Below are positions 10,917-22,100 of a stretch of 64,000 nucleotides of DNA, piece after piece. The notes under the pieces were generated by a model. It searched no databases, had not been told where the DNA came from, and was given only the letters and a program-made list of their open reading frames with translations. The position numbers were made by a program, and so were the translations under genes. This DNA is from Symsagittifera roscoffensis (Eukaryota; Xenacoelomorpha; Acoela; Convolutidae): contig NC_087070.1 of NCBI RefSeq assembly GCF_963678635.1, forward strand, positions 434,001 to 498,000, read 5' to 3'. Each line of letters opens with the position of its first letter. The stretch's first letter is position 1.

Positions 10917-11333
10917 ATGGATGCGTATTACCATAATCAAGCGACTATGCCGCGTTTCTCAGGGCACTACAGACAACGAGGCAGTGGCTTTGGTACCTTG
11001 GCAAAGGGAATTGGAAGAGTTGCGCTTCCTTTAGCTCGAAAATTTATAATACCTGCTGCAAAACGAATCGGAAAAGAGTTGCTTGTCCAAGCTGCTCCGG
11101 AGCTTATTAATATAGCCACTAAGAAAAAAACGCCCAAGCAAGCTTAGAAAAGTACAGTCAAGAATACGATTGAAAAACAAGTTGGAAGCGGGAAAAAATC
11201 TGCTCGCAAGATCAAGAAGAGGAAGACTTCAGTGAAGAGAATCAGAAGAAAAACCAGCGGTACCATTTCAAAGAAACGAACTCTACCAAGAAGTCGCTCT
11301 AATTTCTTCACCAGAGTGCGAAATGATTTCTAA
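10917..11333 (+). pseudogene. Small basic Polinton virion-type protein with in-frame TAG
   Basis: From the ATG at 10917 the frame encodes MDAYYHNQATMPRF, a Gly-rich segment with GSGFGTLAKGIGRVALPLAR, and an amphipathic helix. It meets a TAG at 11145 and continues in the same frame through a strongly Lys/Arg/Ser-rich tail to the TAA at 11331. A short protein with a GSG-hydrophobic-helix core and basic tail next to the capsid genes is usual in animal Polintons. It has been compared with adenoviral core or minor proteins, but its role here is inference. The 3' end overlaps the capsid start codon by 11 bp. A single CAG-to-TAG change would explain the stop. Confidence 0.6.
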
Positions 11334-12281
11334 TTTGATACCAACTGAAGCGACCCACAGTTCGCTAAATTTGTTTGAAAAGACTCCTCTTTACAGTATT
11401 TACAGTAATAGGTATTGACGCAAAAAAAATTGGCTTGCTTGCCAAGGCTATTATTATGAGGATAATCCAGGAAATGTGGATGGTACGGCTGGGAGAGCTG
11501 TTGATGTTGCAGAACGTAAACGTCTTGTAGCAGCTTCGGCCGAGTTGAGGTTGTTTGGTAAAATAGCATGTGATTTCTTGTCTTGTGACAAGCATTTAAT
11601 TAGTGGTGTCACTGCCCGTCTTTCTCTGAGACGTTCTCCTAACGACTTTGTTGTTATGTCAGAGGACAATGGTAAACATTACCAAGTTCAAATCACTGAA
11701 GCTAACTTATATGTGCGAAAAATGACAGTGACAGACTTTGTGTTGTCATCGATACAAAAAAACGCTGCTGAAAAGCCCAGCAATTTATAATTATATTGAA
11801 GTCCTACCACGAACATTTCTGGCCACTACCGGAGTACAAAGCTGGCGTCAAGAGGATGTTTTCGCGAAAGAGCCAGTACGAAGAATGATTGTGGCAATGA
11901 GTACAAATGAGGCTTACTTGGGCACAAATAGATCAAATTCTTTTCATTACCAAAAATTCAGATTGAATGAAATTATTGTGTACAGGAACGGGCTACCTAT
12001 TGCAGGTACTCCAATATCTACGACTGATAACAAAAGAATTTACTATTACACATTGGAAGCTCTGGATTTTGTTTTTCACAATATTCATGGAATCAGTTTG
12101 GCTAATTATCACAATCATTATATTATGGCATTTGATCTCACATCTACTCACCATTGCAGTAGAACTGAAGTTTGATGCTCCGTTGGGGGAAAATGTAGAG
12201 TTACTTTTCATGGGAGAGCGTGCATCAACAGCTTACGTGCGTTCCGATAGAAAAATAGCTAAAAACACTCTAGAGTTTTGA
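11323..12281 (+). pseudogene. Polinton major capsid protein, copy 1, N-terminal jelly-roll deleted
   Basis: A double-jelly-roll major capsid gene reduced to its first about 20 codons (MISNLIPTEATHSSLNLF) and its second jelly-roll. After a break at 11395-11443 the coding trace resumes with YYYEDNPGNVDGTAGRAV. It then has ELRLFGKIACDFLSCDKHLI, a Phe-Val-Val-Met strand region and LYVRKM, followed by a frameshift at about 11770. Then come FLATTGVQSWRQEDVFAKEP, VRRMIVAM, NEIIVYRNGLPIAG and the terminal LLFMGERASTAYVRSDRK, after another shift near 12150. Order and motifs match the capsid C-terminal half. A near-identical second copy begins at 13096. The gene ends 12 bp before the protease start. 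Confidence 0.78.
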
Positions 12282-12293
12282 ATCGGGGAAAAA

Positions 12294-12731
12294 ATGAACA
12301 ATTTGCAGATTATTGAGCTTATTAACCGATGCAAACACTTTAAACATCGATTTCGCGGCATTTTTCCCGCTAACTTAGCATTTAATACAATATTGAAACG
12401 CTACAATACTTTCATGATTGTCAACGCATCAAACTCAAACCAGCCAGGAACTCATTGGTTACTGTTTGCTCAAGCTGGTGGTCAAATCTTTATTGCAGAT
12501 CCTCTTGGACGAAGCCTACACAACTATCCACATGTATACAAAAATATGAGACGTTCTATCCATGAGGGAAACCAAATACTGATGAATAAGCCAATCCAAT
12601 CAGCTTACTCTGTCTTGTGCGGACTTTATTGTATTTATGTTGCTCATGTTATAATTTCATCTAAATTTCCTATAGGTTTCAAGGTTAACGACCATGAAAT
12701 GATTTGTTTTGCTAAACATATGATGTTATAA
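12294..12731 (+). CDS. Polinton adenovirus-type cysteine protease, copy 1, intact
   Basis: A 145-residue intact ORF of the adenain-like (C5/ULP fold) maturation protease, which in this family cleaves capsid proteins during virion assembly. Catalytic candidates are His54 in THWLLF, Asp69 in IADPLG, oxyanion Gln102 in PIQSA, and the nucleophile Cys109 in LCGLYC. The start is the ATG 12 bp after the capsid stop, preceded by a purine-rich stretch. Length is slightly short but typical. Compared with copy 2 at 14064 it is only about two-thirds identical in protein sequence, although the preceding capsid segments are nearly identical. Residues 22-33 differ most (a Pro-Ala-Asn turn is kept). It has no frameshift or stop, unlike most genes of the element. 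Confidence 0.85.
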   Translation: MNNLQIIELINRCKHFKHRFRGIFPANLAFNTILKRYNTFMIVNASNSNQPGTHWLLFAQAGGQIFIADPLGRSLHNYPHVYKNMRRSIHEGNQILMNKPIQSAYSVLCGLYCIYVAHVIISSKFPIGFKVNDHEMICFAKHMML

Positions 12732-12844
12732 CTTTGTGATAATGATGCATTTCTTTAATGATTTATAATTGATTTTTTTTTTAAAAAAAACATGTTTTAT
12801 GGTTGCTAGAACACATACCGCTGGAATTATCTCACAAATATTTT

Positions 12845-13083
12845 TCAAAAATTGTATTTCTTCTCCATTATAAGTTTAACAAACAAAGTATTTGAATCAA
12901 TCTCTAATCGACCATACCCACTCAAAATAGTATCAATGATTTTTGAAAATTGAGCAGCATTATCCCCATTCAAAATTCGAATAAAACGTTCAATGAATAC
13001 ATTAGTAATTAGATCAGTTTGAGTTTGAATGGATTGAGTCTGTGATGCAAAGCAAATCTGCGGCAATCGTTTTCGCAAAGAAA
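12845..13083 (-). pseudogene. 3' fragment of the Polinton minus-strand ORF (duplicate copy)
   Basis: On the minus strand the trace reads from about 13083 (SLRKRLPQICFASQTQSIQT) to the stop at 12845, ending LEIDSNTLFVKLIMEKKYNF. It corresponds to the last about 75 residues of the ORF at 14772-15882, with about 80 percent identical residues. The 5' part is missing, because at 13083-13097 the sequence switches to the second capsid copy on the other strand. This junction marks the boundary of the duplicated block. Confidence 0.75.
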
Positions 13084-13095
13084 CTCCGGCGGTGT

Positions 13096-13978
13096 CAAGG
13101 CTATTATTATGAGGATAATCCAGCAAATGTGGATGGTACGGCCGGGAGAGCTGTTGATGTTGCAGAACGTAAACGTCTTGTAGCAGCTTCGGCCGAGTTG
13201 AGGTTGTTTGGTAAAATAGCATGTGATTATTTGTCTTGTGACAAGCATTTAATTAGTGGTGTCACTGCCCGTCTTTATCTGAGACGTTCTCCTAACGACT
13301 TTGTTGTTATGTCAGAGGACAATGGTAAACATTACCAAGTTCAAATCACTGAAGCTAACTTATATGTGCGAAAAATGACAGTGACAGACTTTGTGTTGTC
13401 ATCGATACAAAAAAACGCTGCTGAAAAGCCCAGCAATTTATAATTATATTGAAGTCCTACCACGAACATTTCTGGCCACTACCGGAGTACAAAGCTGGCG
13501 TCAAGAGGATGTTTTCGCGAAAGAGCCAGTACGAAGAATGATTGTGGCAATGAGTACAAATGAGGCTTACTTGGGCACAAATAGATCAAATTTTTTTCAT
13601 TACCAAAAATTCAGATTGAATGAAATTATTGTGTACAGGAACGGGCTACCTATTGCAGGTACTCCAATATCTACGACTGATAACAAAAGAATTTACTATT
13701 ACACATTGGAAGCTCTGGATTTTGTTTTCAACAATAGTCATGGAAACAGTCTGGCTAATTATAGCAATCATTATATTATGGCATTTGATCTCCTATATAC
13801 TTAGGAGGCTTCACATGACTTTATTCATCCTGAATTGACCAATTGCACAATATCCGTGGAGCTTGAATTTGACGCTCCACTTGCTGGGAATATTGAGTTA
13901 CTTTTCATGGGAGAGCGCGCATCAACAGTATACGTCCGTTCTGACAGAAAAATTGCCAAAAATACTCTCATGACCTAG
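13096..13978 (+). pseudogene. Polinton major capsid protein, copy 2, C-terminal half only
   Basis: Begins abruptly at the junction with the minus-strand fragment and repeats the capsid C-terminal half. The first about 630 bp differ from copy 1 by only a handful of bases and share the same frameshift near 13423. From about 13730 the two copies diverge strongly. A TAG at 13802 follows FDLLYT. The final part (VELEFDAPLAGNIELLFMG) is readable in another frame to the TAG at 13976. Copy 2 keeps about 40 bp of coding sequence around 13810-13850 that copy 1 has lost. With no N-terminal jelly-roll it could not build a capsid. Confidence 0.78.
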
Positions 13979-13980
<2 letters not shown>

Positions 13981-14018
<38 letters not shown>

Positions 14019-14047
14019 GAGAAAGAGAGAGAGAGGGAGAAGAAGAG
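13981..14047 (+). repeat. (GA)n microsatellite
   Basis: An AGAGAG run with a few substitutions between capsid copy 2 and protease copy 2. It is absent at the matching place in copy 1. Confidence 0.9.
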
Positions 14048-14063
14048 TTAGAATCGGGAAAAA

Positions 14064-14507
14064 ATGGACAATGTTCAGATATATGAGCTCATCAATCGAT
14101 GCAAACATTTAAAGTATCAATTTGAAGGTATTGGACCAGCTAATTGTCCATTGGCGTTGAAAAAAGACAAAACTATTTTAATTGTGAACGCATCAAACTC
14201 TGATCAACCGGGTTTTCATTGGTTACTGTTTGCTCGAGCTGATGGACAAGTTTTCTTCGCTGATCCCCTTGGACAAAAACTAACAACGTATCCGAACGTA
14301 TACAAATATGCGAGACGCTTCATGAGTTTACTTGACGGTGAAACTAATCAAATACTGATGAACAGACCTATTCAATCAGCAAACTCAGTTTTATGTGGAC
14401 TTTATTGTGTTTACGTTGCCCATTTGATAATAACATCTAGATTTCCTCTAGGACTTAAAGTGAATGATCATGATATGATGCGATTTGCAAAGCATATATT
14501 CATTTAA
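14064..14507 (+). CDS. Polinton adenovirus-type cysteine protease, copy 2, intact
   Basis: A 147-residue intact ORF, second member of the protease pair. Catalytic candidates are His52 (FHWLLF), Asp67 (FADPLG), Gln104 (PIQSA) and Cys111 (LCGLYC). It keeps the N-terminal GPANCPL turn that looks more ancestral than the altered version in copy 1. It is preceded by AATCGGGAAAAA, the same leader as copy 1, so both share one ancestral promoter/leader. Protein identity with copy 1 is roughly two thirds, well below that of the neighbouring capsid parts. The simplest reading is that the two copies derive from different Polinton lineages. Confidence 0.87.
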   Translation: MDNVQIYELINRCKHLKYQFEGIGPANCPLALKKDKTILIVNASNSDQPGFHWLLFARADGQVFFADPLGQKLTTYPNVYKYARRFMSLLDGETNQILMNRPIQSANSVLCGLYCVYVAHLIITSRFPLGLKVNDHDMMRFAKHIFI

Positions 14508-14771
14508 TTGATTTGATGTTATGAAGTGATTTAATTTATATATTTTTTTTAACTTTTTTTTTCCAATGTCTAAGTCAGGGGGTTCTAGAGCAATCTTGTT
14601 AACAAAAAAAACAATCAAAATTCAAAAGTCTCCTGGAAATTTTTTATATCGAGTCCCAAAAAAATATTAAGGCGTGGATCGCTACGCTCCTCGGGAACGC
14701 CTCTTGCTGGTGTAGTCAGTTTTTTTTAGGGTTTGATTAAAAAAAAACAAAAGGAAAACAGATTATTAAAA
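14508..14771. other. Short AT-rich spacer between convergent Polinton genes
   Basis: Separates protease copy 2 from the convergent minus-strand ORF. It holds T-rich tracts and nothing recognisable as a gene. Confidence 0.6.
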
Positions 14772-15882
14772 TTAGAATTTCTTTTCCATAATAAATTTAA
14801 CAAACAAAGTTTGTGAATCAATCTCTAAACGACCATACCCACTCAGAACAAAATAAATAAATTTAAAAAACTCGGCGGCATTGTCACCATTCAAAATATT
14901 AATGAAGCGTTCAATTGTTACATTAGTGATTAAATCAGTTTGAGTTTGAATGGATCGAGTTTGTGAAGCAAAGCAAACTTGTGGCAATCTTCTTCGTAGA
15001 GGACCACTGCCAATGTCAGTTGAGTTGTTAATAGAAATGTTGTAGTTGACAGCAATTTTTAATTTTTCCATCAGGGGTCCCGATTGGTGAAGTTTACTGC
15101 AACCCAATATTAGATGCTTGAAAGATGAGAGTAGACAAGGTACAACGAAAGTGGTTGAGGTCATCTTGTTCACTACGTCGACACAATCTTTTGTTACTTC
15201 GATGAGAACATGGATGTGGGGATGGTCATTTTCAAGCAATTGGGCGCAAGACTTGTTCTGGATTGAGTGGGTTGCAAATGCAAAATTTGTGTTTAGAGGG
15301 AGTTGTGAGGCGTCGGGTTCGTTGTTCAGAATAAAGAATTTAAAATTTTTTCGAAATTTTTTTTAAAAATTCAGGCGACTGCTCATACATTGCTTCAACC
15401 ATTCTGCTGGTTAAATCAAATTGTTCAAACGTTTTTTTTCTGTTTCAGGCAACTCTACACTTTTTATTAATCGAGTATTCATCATCCGCATTGTTTTCAT
15501 CACCACTTTCAGCACATTCCTTTTCGGGACGGACTGATCGTTTTGACGTGTATCGTCTTTTATGATGGTTATCATTTGCAGCTGAGGAGGAGGATGAGGA
15601 GGAGGAGGAAGAAGATGAAGTCTTTTCACCTGTTTGTTTTTTATCCAATTTTTTAATTTTTGAATAATTATCTGCCAAACAATCAAATTCTTTTGTCGTC
15701 AAGGTCACTGCTTGATAACATTTAAATACGCCATCTTCATTCTTTTTATATAATTTTATTTTGATATATGTACCCGGTTTCTCAAAAGTTTTCGTTCCAA
15801 CTGGTACAATGCGTTTTTCTCCCGAAGATATATCTTGAAAATCATCGTAAAAGTCTGTATCATTTTCTAGCGACGAGTACAT
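14772..15882 (-). pseudogene. Polinton minus-strand ORF, unknown function, frameshifted
   Basis: The only large gene of the element on the minus strand before the polymerase. The likely start is the Met at 15882 (MYSSLENDTDFYDDFQD), after a GTG/ACC repeat that encodes Thr. The N-terminal domain holds KPGTYIKIKLYKKNEDGVF and a CYQAVTLTTKEFDCLADN segment. A serine run (15590-15620) and a basic patch follow. The frame shifts near 15445 into TFEQFDLTSRMVEAMYEQS and again near 15360. It then reads through FFILNNEPDASQL and a hydrophobic region to RRRLPQVCFASQTRSIQT and the end LEIDSQTLFVKFIMEKKF. The total would be about 370 residues. I do not know its role. A two-domain architecture with an acidic/serine-rich linker is visible. 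A truncated duplicate lies at 12845-13083. Confidence 0.6.
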
Positions 15883-16594
15883 AGTGGTGGTGGTGGTGGC
15901 GGTAACGCTAGTGAATTGCTGGTTCAACTGTTTTATGAGAGATTTTAATGAATATTGAACTGGAAAAAATATAAACAAATCTCTGTGGATTTACTTTTAT
16001 GGCGACCCTTCAGCCTATAGCGGGAGAATTTAATTAGTTTTTGCAATTGGATTTGTATAAAATAAAAGCGTGTTTATTGTATCTGTCATTTCTGTCTGGA
16101 AAGCCCCTGAATGGGTCATAAATCTCAGATAATGTTACATTTCGGCATACATGTACTCACTTTGAAGTGGAGACCTTTATAGTCCCTCGTCCGGGGGACA
16201 TAAAAAAAGGCGTCATGCACTCTATTTGAAGTAGAGATAGCAATAGCTTGCATCTGTCTGGCAAATTCCCGTTTTGATTCTTAAATCTCAACGTTTTTCC
16301 CTGGCGGCATGCATGTTATCTCTTTGAAGTGTAAAACTTTTGTCATTTTGTGCTTAGGGTATCATAAAAAGCGGCCATGCTGTTTCTTTGAAGTATAGAT
16401 TTTCAAAGCGTTCACATTTCTACTTTAATTGCAAAAGCCCTGAAAACATTAAAATTTTGCAAAACCAGATTTATGGTAATTGGCTAAATCTTAGACCACC
16501 AGCAATAAAAAAAACTAAAAGTGGTAGGTCAAACTAAATCTACTCACTATTTTTGTTCAATCTCTCAAAATCAATCAATACAAAATTTTCAACG
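15883..16594. other. Polinton spacer with possible promoters for divergent genes
   Basis: Lies between the starts of the minus-strand ORF and a plus-strand ORF, so it may contain divergent promoters. Three phrases of the type 'tactttgaagt.gaga' (near 16157, 16225 and 16320) recur with about 80-100 bp spacing, suggesting a degenerate short repeat. No ORF is supported. Confidence 0.4.
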
Positions 16595-17228
16595 ATGGCA
16601 ACTCCACTGCAAATCATTTCAATTATTTTTCTTGAAAGAGCTATATTATACCAAACTTATACCAGAGATTCTATCGTAGTGGTTCAACAGGAACGGAAAA
16701 TGCATCATCGAAAACAAGTCCTTTGAACGATCTTGATCCAGGAAGCAGAGAATTCGATGAATGGGTCACTAAAAACCATATGATGTTACCCAATTATTTG
16801 CTAGATCAAATTGGTATCCTCATACAAAGCAGAAAACAGGTCTACGAGAGTTGTTGTGTGACTGAATTGTATCCTGCGCTGAAGCGCACAGATATTCAAG
16901 ACCCTACTTGCCTTGATCGTTCACCGAGAAAAATACTGTTTCACTACGATTGCCAATCGATCCCCTTCGAGATTTAAATTAGAGATTTAGCAGAGCGAGA
17001 AATCTACTGGAACATTGAGTCAATTTAATCACCAGATTCAACAGAGAAAAAAGATGAGGACTAGCAGACGCCCAAAACCCCAATAAAACCGGATATTTTT
17101 TCAATCACTCATCAACAACAGCAGCACACTTCTTCTGCTTCTTCTTCCGCCAGTCATAGTCCCACTGCACCAAACTTAGTAGCTGAGACGCCGCCTATCA
17201 ATGCTTGCTATGCGCCCAAAAAGCGTTA
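16595..17228 (+). pseudogene. Possible degraded Polinton ORF, unknown function
   Basis: A weak coding trace. ATG at 16595 (MATPLQIISIIFLE), then a shift into a frame with GSTGTENASSKTSPLNDLDP. An uninterrupted stretch to 16977 contains SREFDEWVTKNHMMLPNYLL and ends PRKILFHYDCQSIPFEI. After a gap with stops, a Ser/Ala/Pro-rich tail is readable (TPIKPDIFSITHQQQQH ... APKKR) to the TAA at 17226. The alternation of a folded-looking core and a low-complexity basic end suggests a former gene, but I recognise no family. Confidence 0.35.
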
Positions 17229-19188
17229 AGTTGTATTCAATCTATTTTAAGAAAACTTTTAAAAACTGTTTGCTATTTTTAAAAATGTTTTTGATTTATT
17301 ACAATTATGGAGCTTGTTTTGGTTTGATGTGTTGCTTTCACTTTTTATCAAATCAGTTTGATTTCTGTTTGTATATATATGTATATAATTTATAATTTCT
17401 GTGTCAATTGAGTAAATTAAATTTGAGTGTATTGTTTTCATTCAAACTCAATCGATAAGAAAAATCAAGAAAGAGATAGATAGAGTATCAGGTAGAATGT
17501 TCCATTAAAATCTTTTAATTTTGAAATAGATAAGGTTTTGCTACAATCGACTAATTGCAAGACACCCTTTTTTTCCCAGTACGACAAAAAAAATCATAGC
17601 AAACCATTGGAAACAAAATTTTAGGTTAATGTCAAATTTTGAAATTTTGTTTAATTTTTCTTTTTCATCCCAAAAAAATTCACAAGTCATTTCTTACTCT
17701 ACCAATAATCTAGTTGAACAATTAAAAATCCCTATGGCTTGCCCTATTATAGGAGAACAAAAATAGTCCACCTTACCAAGCGTCTATCTTTATCAGATCA
17801 AAAATTATCGGTTTCAGAACCTTCAATTAGTCAAAATTCTATTTTGGAAAAATATGAAAATTTCAAAAACAACAATTTTTGAAAAGAAATCACAAAAATC
17901 TTTTTTTTTGAACTAGAAAACTTGACAATCTGAACCTATGGTTCTACGCAAATCAATTGGTTCGCTTTTGTTAAGTTATAAAAAAAAATTTTTTAATGTA
18001 GTTCAAAATTCCGAAATTCAAAAAAAATGAAAATTCACCGTGAAGGAGTTGTTTTTAAGCAAAAATAATGGTTCAGGGATGCTATTGGATACAAAAAACA
18101 TTTGAATTTTATCTCGGTTCACGTTCTAGACACCCAAGTGAAAATTTCACTTTTTCGAATTTCGCTTCTAGTGAACTTCAGAAAGTGTTTAAATGCGTCG
18201 TCAATCTTTTTTGATCGGTGGGAACCATAATTAAACATTAAAGAATAATAAAAAACATTTTTTTTTAAATTTTTTTGATTTTTTCAAATTTTTTCAAATT
18301 TTTTCAAATTTTTACATTAATTTTCAACAGAGTTTTTTCGTCTCAATTTTAGCTTCTAGCAAATATTTGCTATATCACCTTGTTGCCCTACCATAGGGGA
18401 ACAGAAACGTTTCTGAAAATCGTTTTGATCGGCTATCTGAACATAATTCAGCGTGTGTAGACTCTTTCCTGGTCGATTGCTTGCAAAATTGAACAATTTC
18501 AAGCTAGAAACACAAAATTTTCAATTTTTGTTTTTTCGATTTTTTTTTCAAATTTTTCTATTTTTTGTACTTGGCAATTATAAGTTTTTCATCTCGTTCA
18601 TTGAATGTTAGTAAAAAAATTGCAAGACTTATGGTTTAAACTGTCGCACGACAACAGAAAAAGTCCCCATGGTGAACTGTCTATCTTATTCAGATGAAAA
18701 GTTATTGGGTTCAGAACTGTATTCAGCCAATTCCAAGCAACCCTGATAGAATACATTTCCCTCTTTTACCGTGGTTTTTAGCTTTAATTCCTTTTATATA
18801 CCTGCCTACAGTAATAATAGTCACTTCAAACTAAGTGTACTAGGGGATAGGTGTTTAAGCAAGACTTGAAGTTAAATCTATATACTTGAAAGGAATTAGT
18901 CATACCACCAAGTCTTAGTAATTATTATTTCCTTAACAGGACTGACTAAAATAACCGAAAAGGAAATTAAAACCGCTAATCAACAACTATACTTCACCTA
19001 CGCTTGTGGTTGGAAAACAATTAAGGTTTTAACCCCAAACAAAAAATTCACTTTAGTCTTTTGCTTTCTGAATTTCAGCAGTTCTTGATTGAAACAAAAA
19101 ATCTTTATTCAAAAACTTTCTTCTGATTAATCAGACCAGTTTGAATATTTCTCAACTCATAAACTTTCGAAAGAAAATCAACAAAACA
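17229..19188. other. Long AT-rich non-coding spacer inside the Polinton
   Basis: About 2 kb without a supported ORF, very rich in A/T runs. Near 18255-18315 there is an 11-bp tandem motif (ATTTTTTCAAA repeated about four times). It may be an expanded intergenic region, inserted foreign AT-rich DNA, or an intron-like 5' leader of the polymerase gene. I see no transposon ends in it. Confidence 0.45.
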
Positions 19189-22100
19189 ATGCCTAATTCT
19201 TCTAAAGCTAAAACCAATCTCGCATGTCATCTGTGTGATGCGGTTCTGGGCTCTGCTAAAAACCTACGACGTCATAAGAAGACAGTCCACCACAACCTTC
19301 ATGCGCCGATTGCAGCCGTCAGAGTCAAATGCGATGACTGCCTTGAGGAGTTCAGTTCGGTGGCTGAAACTATTCAGCACATTGAAATAGATCACGGTAA
19401 ATCAGCAAACAAGCACTGTGCAATTTGCAGAACAGTGTTTATGAGCTTGGAAAAATATCAGAGTCACATAAACAACCGCCATGGACTTCCAGTCTGGGAT
19501 TCGGATGCTGACTCTACTTCAACCGGTGGTTGTGGTGGTGGTGGTAGCAATGAGACTATAGCCATCGTAGGTTCATCAACAACGCGAGTACCTCAAAGCA
19601 CTCGGTCAATTTGAAGAAATATCAACTAAATTTTGACGAGAATGAAATCGACCTGCTCGATTTCATGATGTGAAACAAAGAAGTCATTGATGACTTCATA
19701 TTCGAGCACTCGCAAAACGGATCGATTAAGGTGCAATTCTCAGTCGAAGTGAGCTTGAGGAAACACATCACCGTGGAAAACGACGAAGAACCCAATGTTG
19801 AGAAAATCACACTTTTTTTGAACACTGAGATGGTACGTGTCAATTATGGTGGTCTGGAACAGGGGCAGTGTATTGAGATGATTGAACATATGCTCAACTC
19901 AATCAACTGCTTCGCTTTTCATGGAAGTGGGTGGATAATTGAAAGAATTTCGGAAGTAACTATCAATTTTGCTAAACTGTCTCCAATGTGCACAGGAAGC
20001 TACTTGCCGCTACCCCTTGGTCTCAAAAAACAGAACTTCAACCTTGTAAATATACAAACAAAGACGAACGATAAATGCTTTCTGTCTTGCTTCATTGCAG
20101 CCTATCACCTCAAACATGGTCCACCTCTATACGCATCTTCTCAGGCATACCAAAAGAAGACCAAATGGGCAACGTATAAAGAAGAAGACAGCGAGGACGA
20201 GGACAGCGATGATGATGAAGTAAAAGGAGAGTCTGATAAGGATGTTGTCGTCGTTGCCGTCAACGACAATCAAGATGAAGGGAACGCGGAACCCCCACAA
20301 AGGCAACCAGATGCAAGACAGCGAGAGATGAAACAGATAGTGAAGATTCAAGGAGATTTTGAGATACCAATGAGCATTCTGGAAATAGGAAGATTTGAAA
20401 GATTGAACAATGTTCAAATCAACGTATTTCGGTAAGTTTATTTGACATTTCAAATTTCGTTCAGAAATTTTTTCTTTTAAAAAAAACAAAAATCAACCAT
20501 GACCTAGAAGTTTATTCCATTTCATATAAAGTAAACTTTTTTCTTATTTAAGTACCAGTCAGAAGAGCTGATACCAATCCGGATTTCAAAAGAGCTAAAT
20601 TGTACATTTGTGATGGACTTGCTGCTTCTTTCCGACGGTTCTGCATATCACTATGTGCTAATCAACGACCTGACAAAGCTGGTCAACTTTATTCGTAAAA
20701 GAGCACCACGCGACAGAAATGAAATCTGCCGAAATTGCTTCCACACTTGCACTTCCAACGACATTCTACGTCGACATCAAGAAATTTGCAATCGACAAGA
20801 TGGCATTGAAATCACGATGCCCGGGCCCGACAACGATCGACATGTGTTTAAAAACTTTGGTGCACGATCGTTTGTACCACGTATAGTATACTTCGACTTG
20901 GAGTCATTAATTGTACCCGTAGCTGGCCCAGAGCCTGACAACGAAAAATCGAACACTCACCTTATCGAAAAAAACCAGAACTGTGGGTATGCATTCGCAG
21001 CTGTAGAATTTGGAAACCCCGAGGTGGTCAAGTTCGAGTTGAAAAGGGGACCTGACAGTATCGAACATCTGTTACTGAGCTTGGAAACGCTTGCGAAGGA
21101 AGTTTACATTGAAAAAAGAAGACATTACGCGTTCACGCGGCAAAGAGAAACAAGAAAAGAAGATACATCCGAGTGCTGGATATGCGAATTGCCTTTTGCA
21201 TGGGATGAGGAAAAGGTATTAGACCACTGTCACTACACCAACAAGTTTCTCGGGTGGGTACATAATACATGCAACATCAACCGCAAGACAAACAATTTCA
21301 TTCCTGTAGTTGCCCACAATCTAGCAAACTATGACCTACATTGTATCATTCGAGCATTGAATAAAAGCAACCCACACAATGTCTTCTCTGTCATACCGAG
21401 CACCGAAGAAAAATTCATCTCAATGACCATATCGGTATGGATCAAAACGTTCTACGATAAAAGTGGAAAAATAATAAATGTATATGAGAATCTGAGATTT
21501 ATCGACTCCCACAAGTTTATGCAATTTTCCTTGTCAACGCTCGTTAATAATTTGCCACCTGATAATTTCAGTCTATTGGAAAATTTCTTCAAAGCAAAAT
21601 TACATTCAATGGAGAAAATCGATCTTTTGAAACGAAAAGGGTTCTACCCATACAGCTACATTGATAGCTTCAAGAAATTCAATGAACCGCGATTACCCGC
21701 CCGAACACTGTGGACGAATAGCCTAGCCGGTGGTGAGGTCAGTGTAGATCGATCAGAGTTCAACCATGCAATCATGGTATTCACTAAATTCGGCTGTAAT
21801 TCAATTGGTGACTACCACGACCTGTACCTCTCTACCGATGTCCTATTACTCGCTTCTGTGTTCGAAGTTTTTCGTCCGTGTGCTATGAAACATATGGAGT
21901 CGATTGCGCGCACTATTATACCGCAAGTGACTTGGCGGGGGATGTGTTCCTTAAAGTCTGCCGAGCGGATCTTCGATTGCTAACCGAGCGCGACCACCTT
22001 CACTTGGTAGAGGGGATGATTCGTGGTGGAATGTCGTCTGTATATGCCCGAAAATACTGGAATGCCAACAACCAGTATCTTGACGATAACGATAAAAATG

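Noticed and set aside
11330-13248. Minus-strand ORFs across the capsid copies
   Set aside because: Shadows of the capsid coding strand; duplicated with it.
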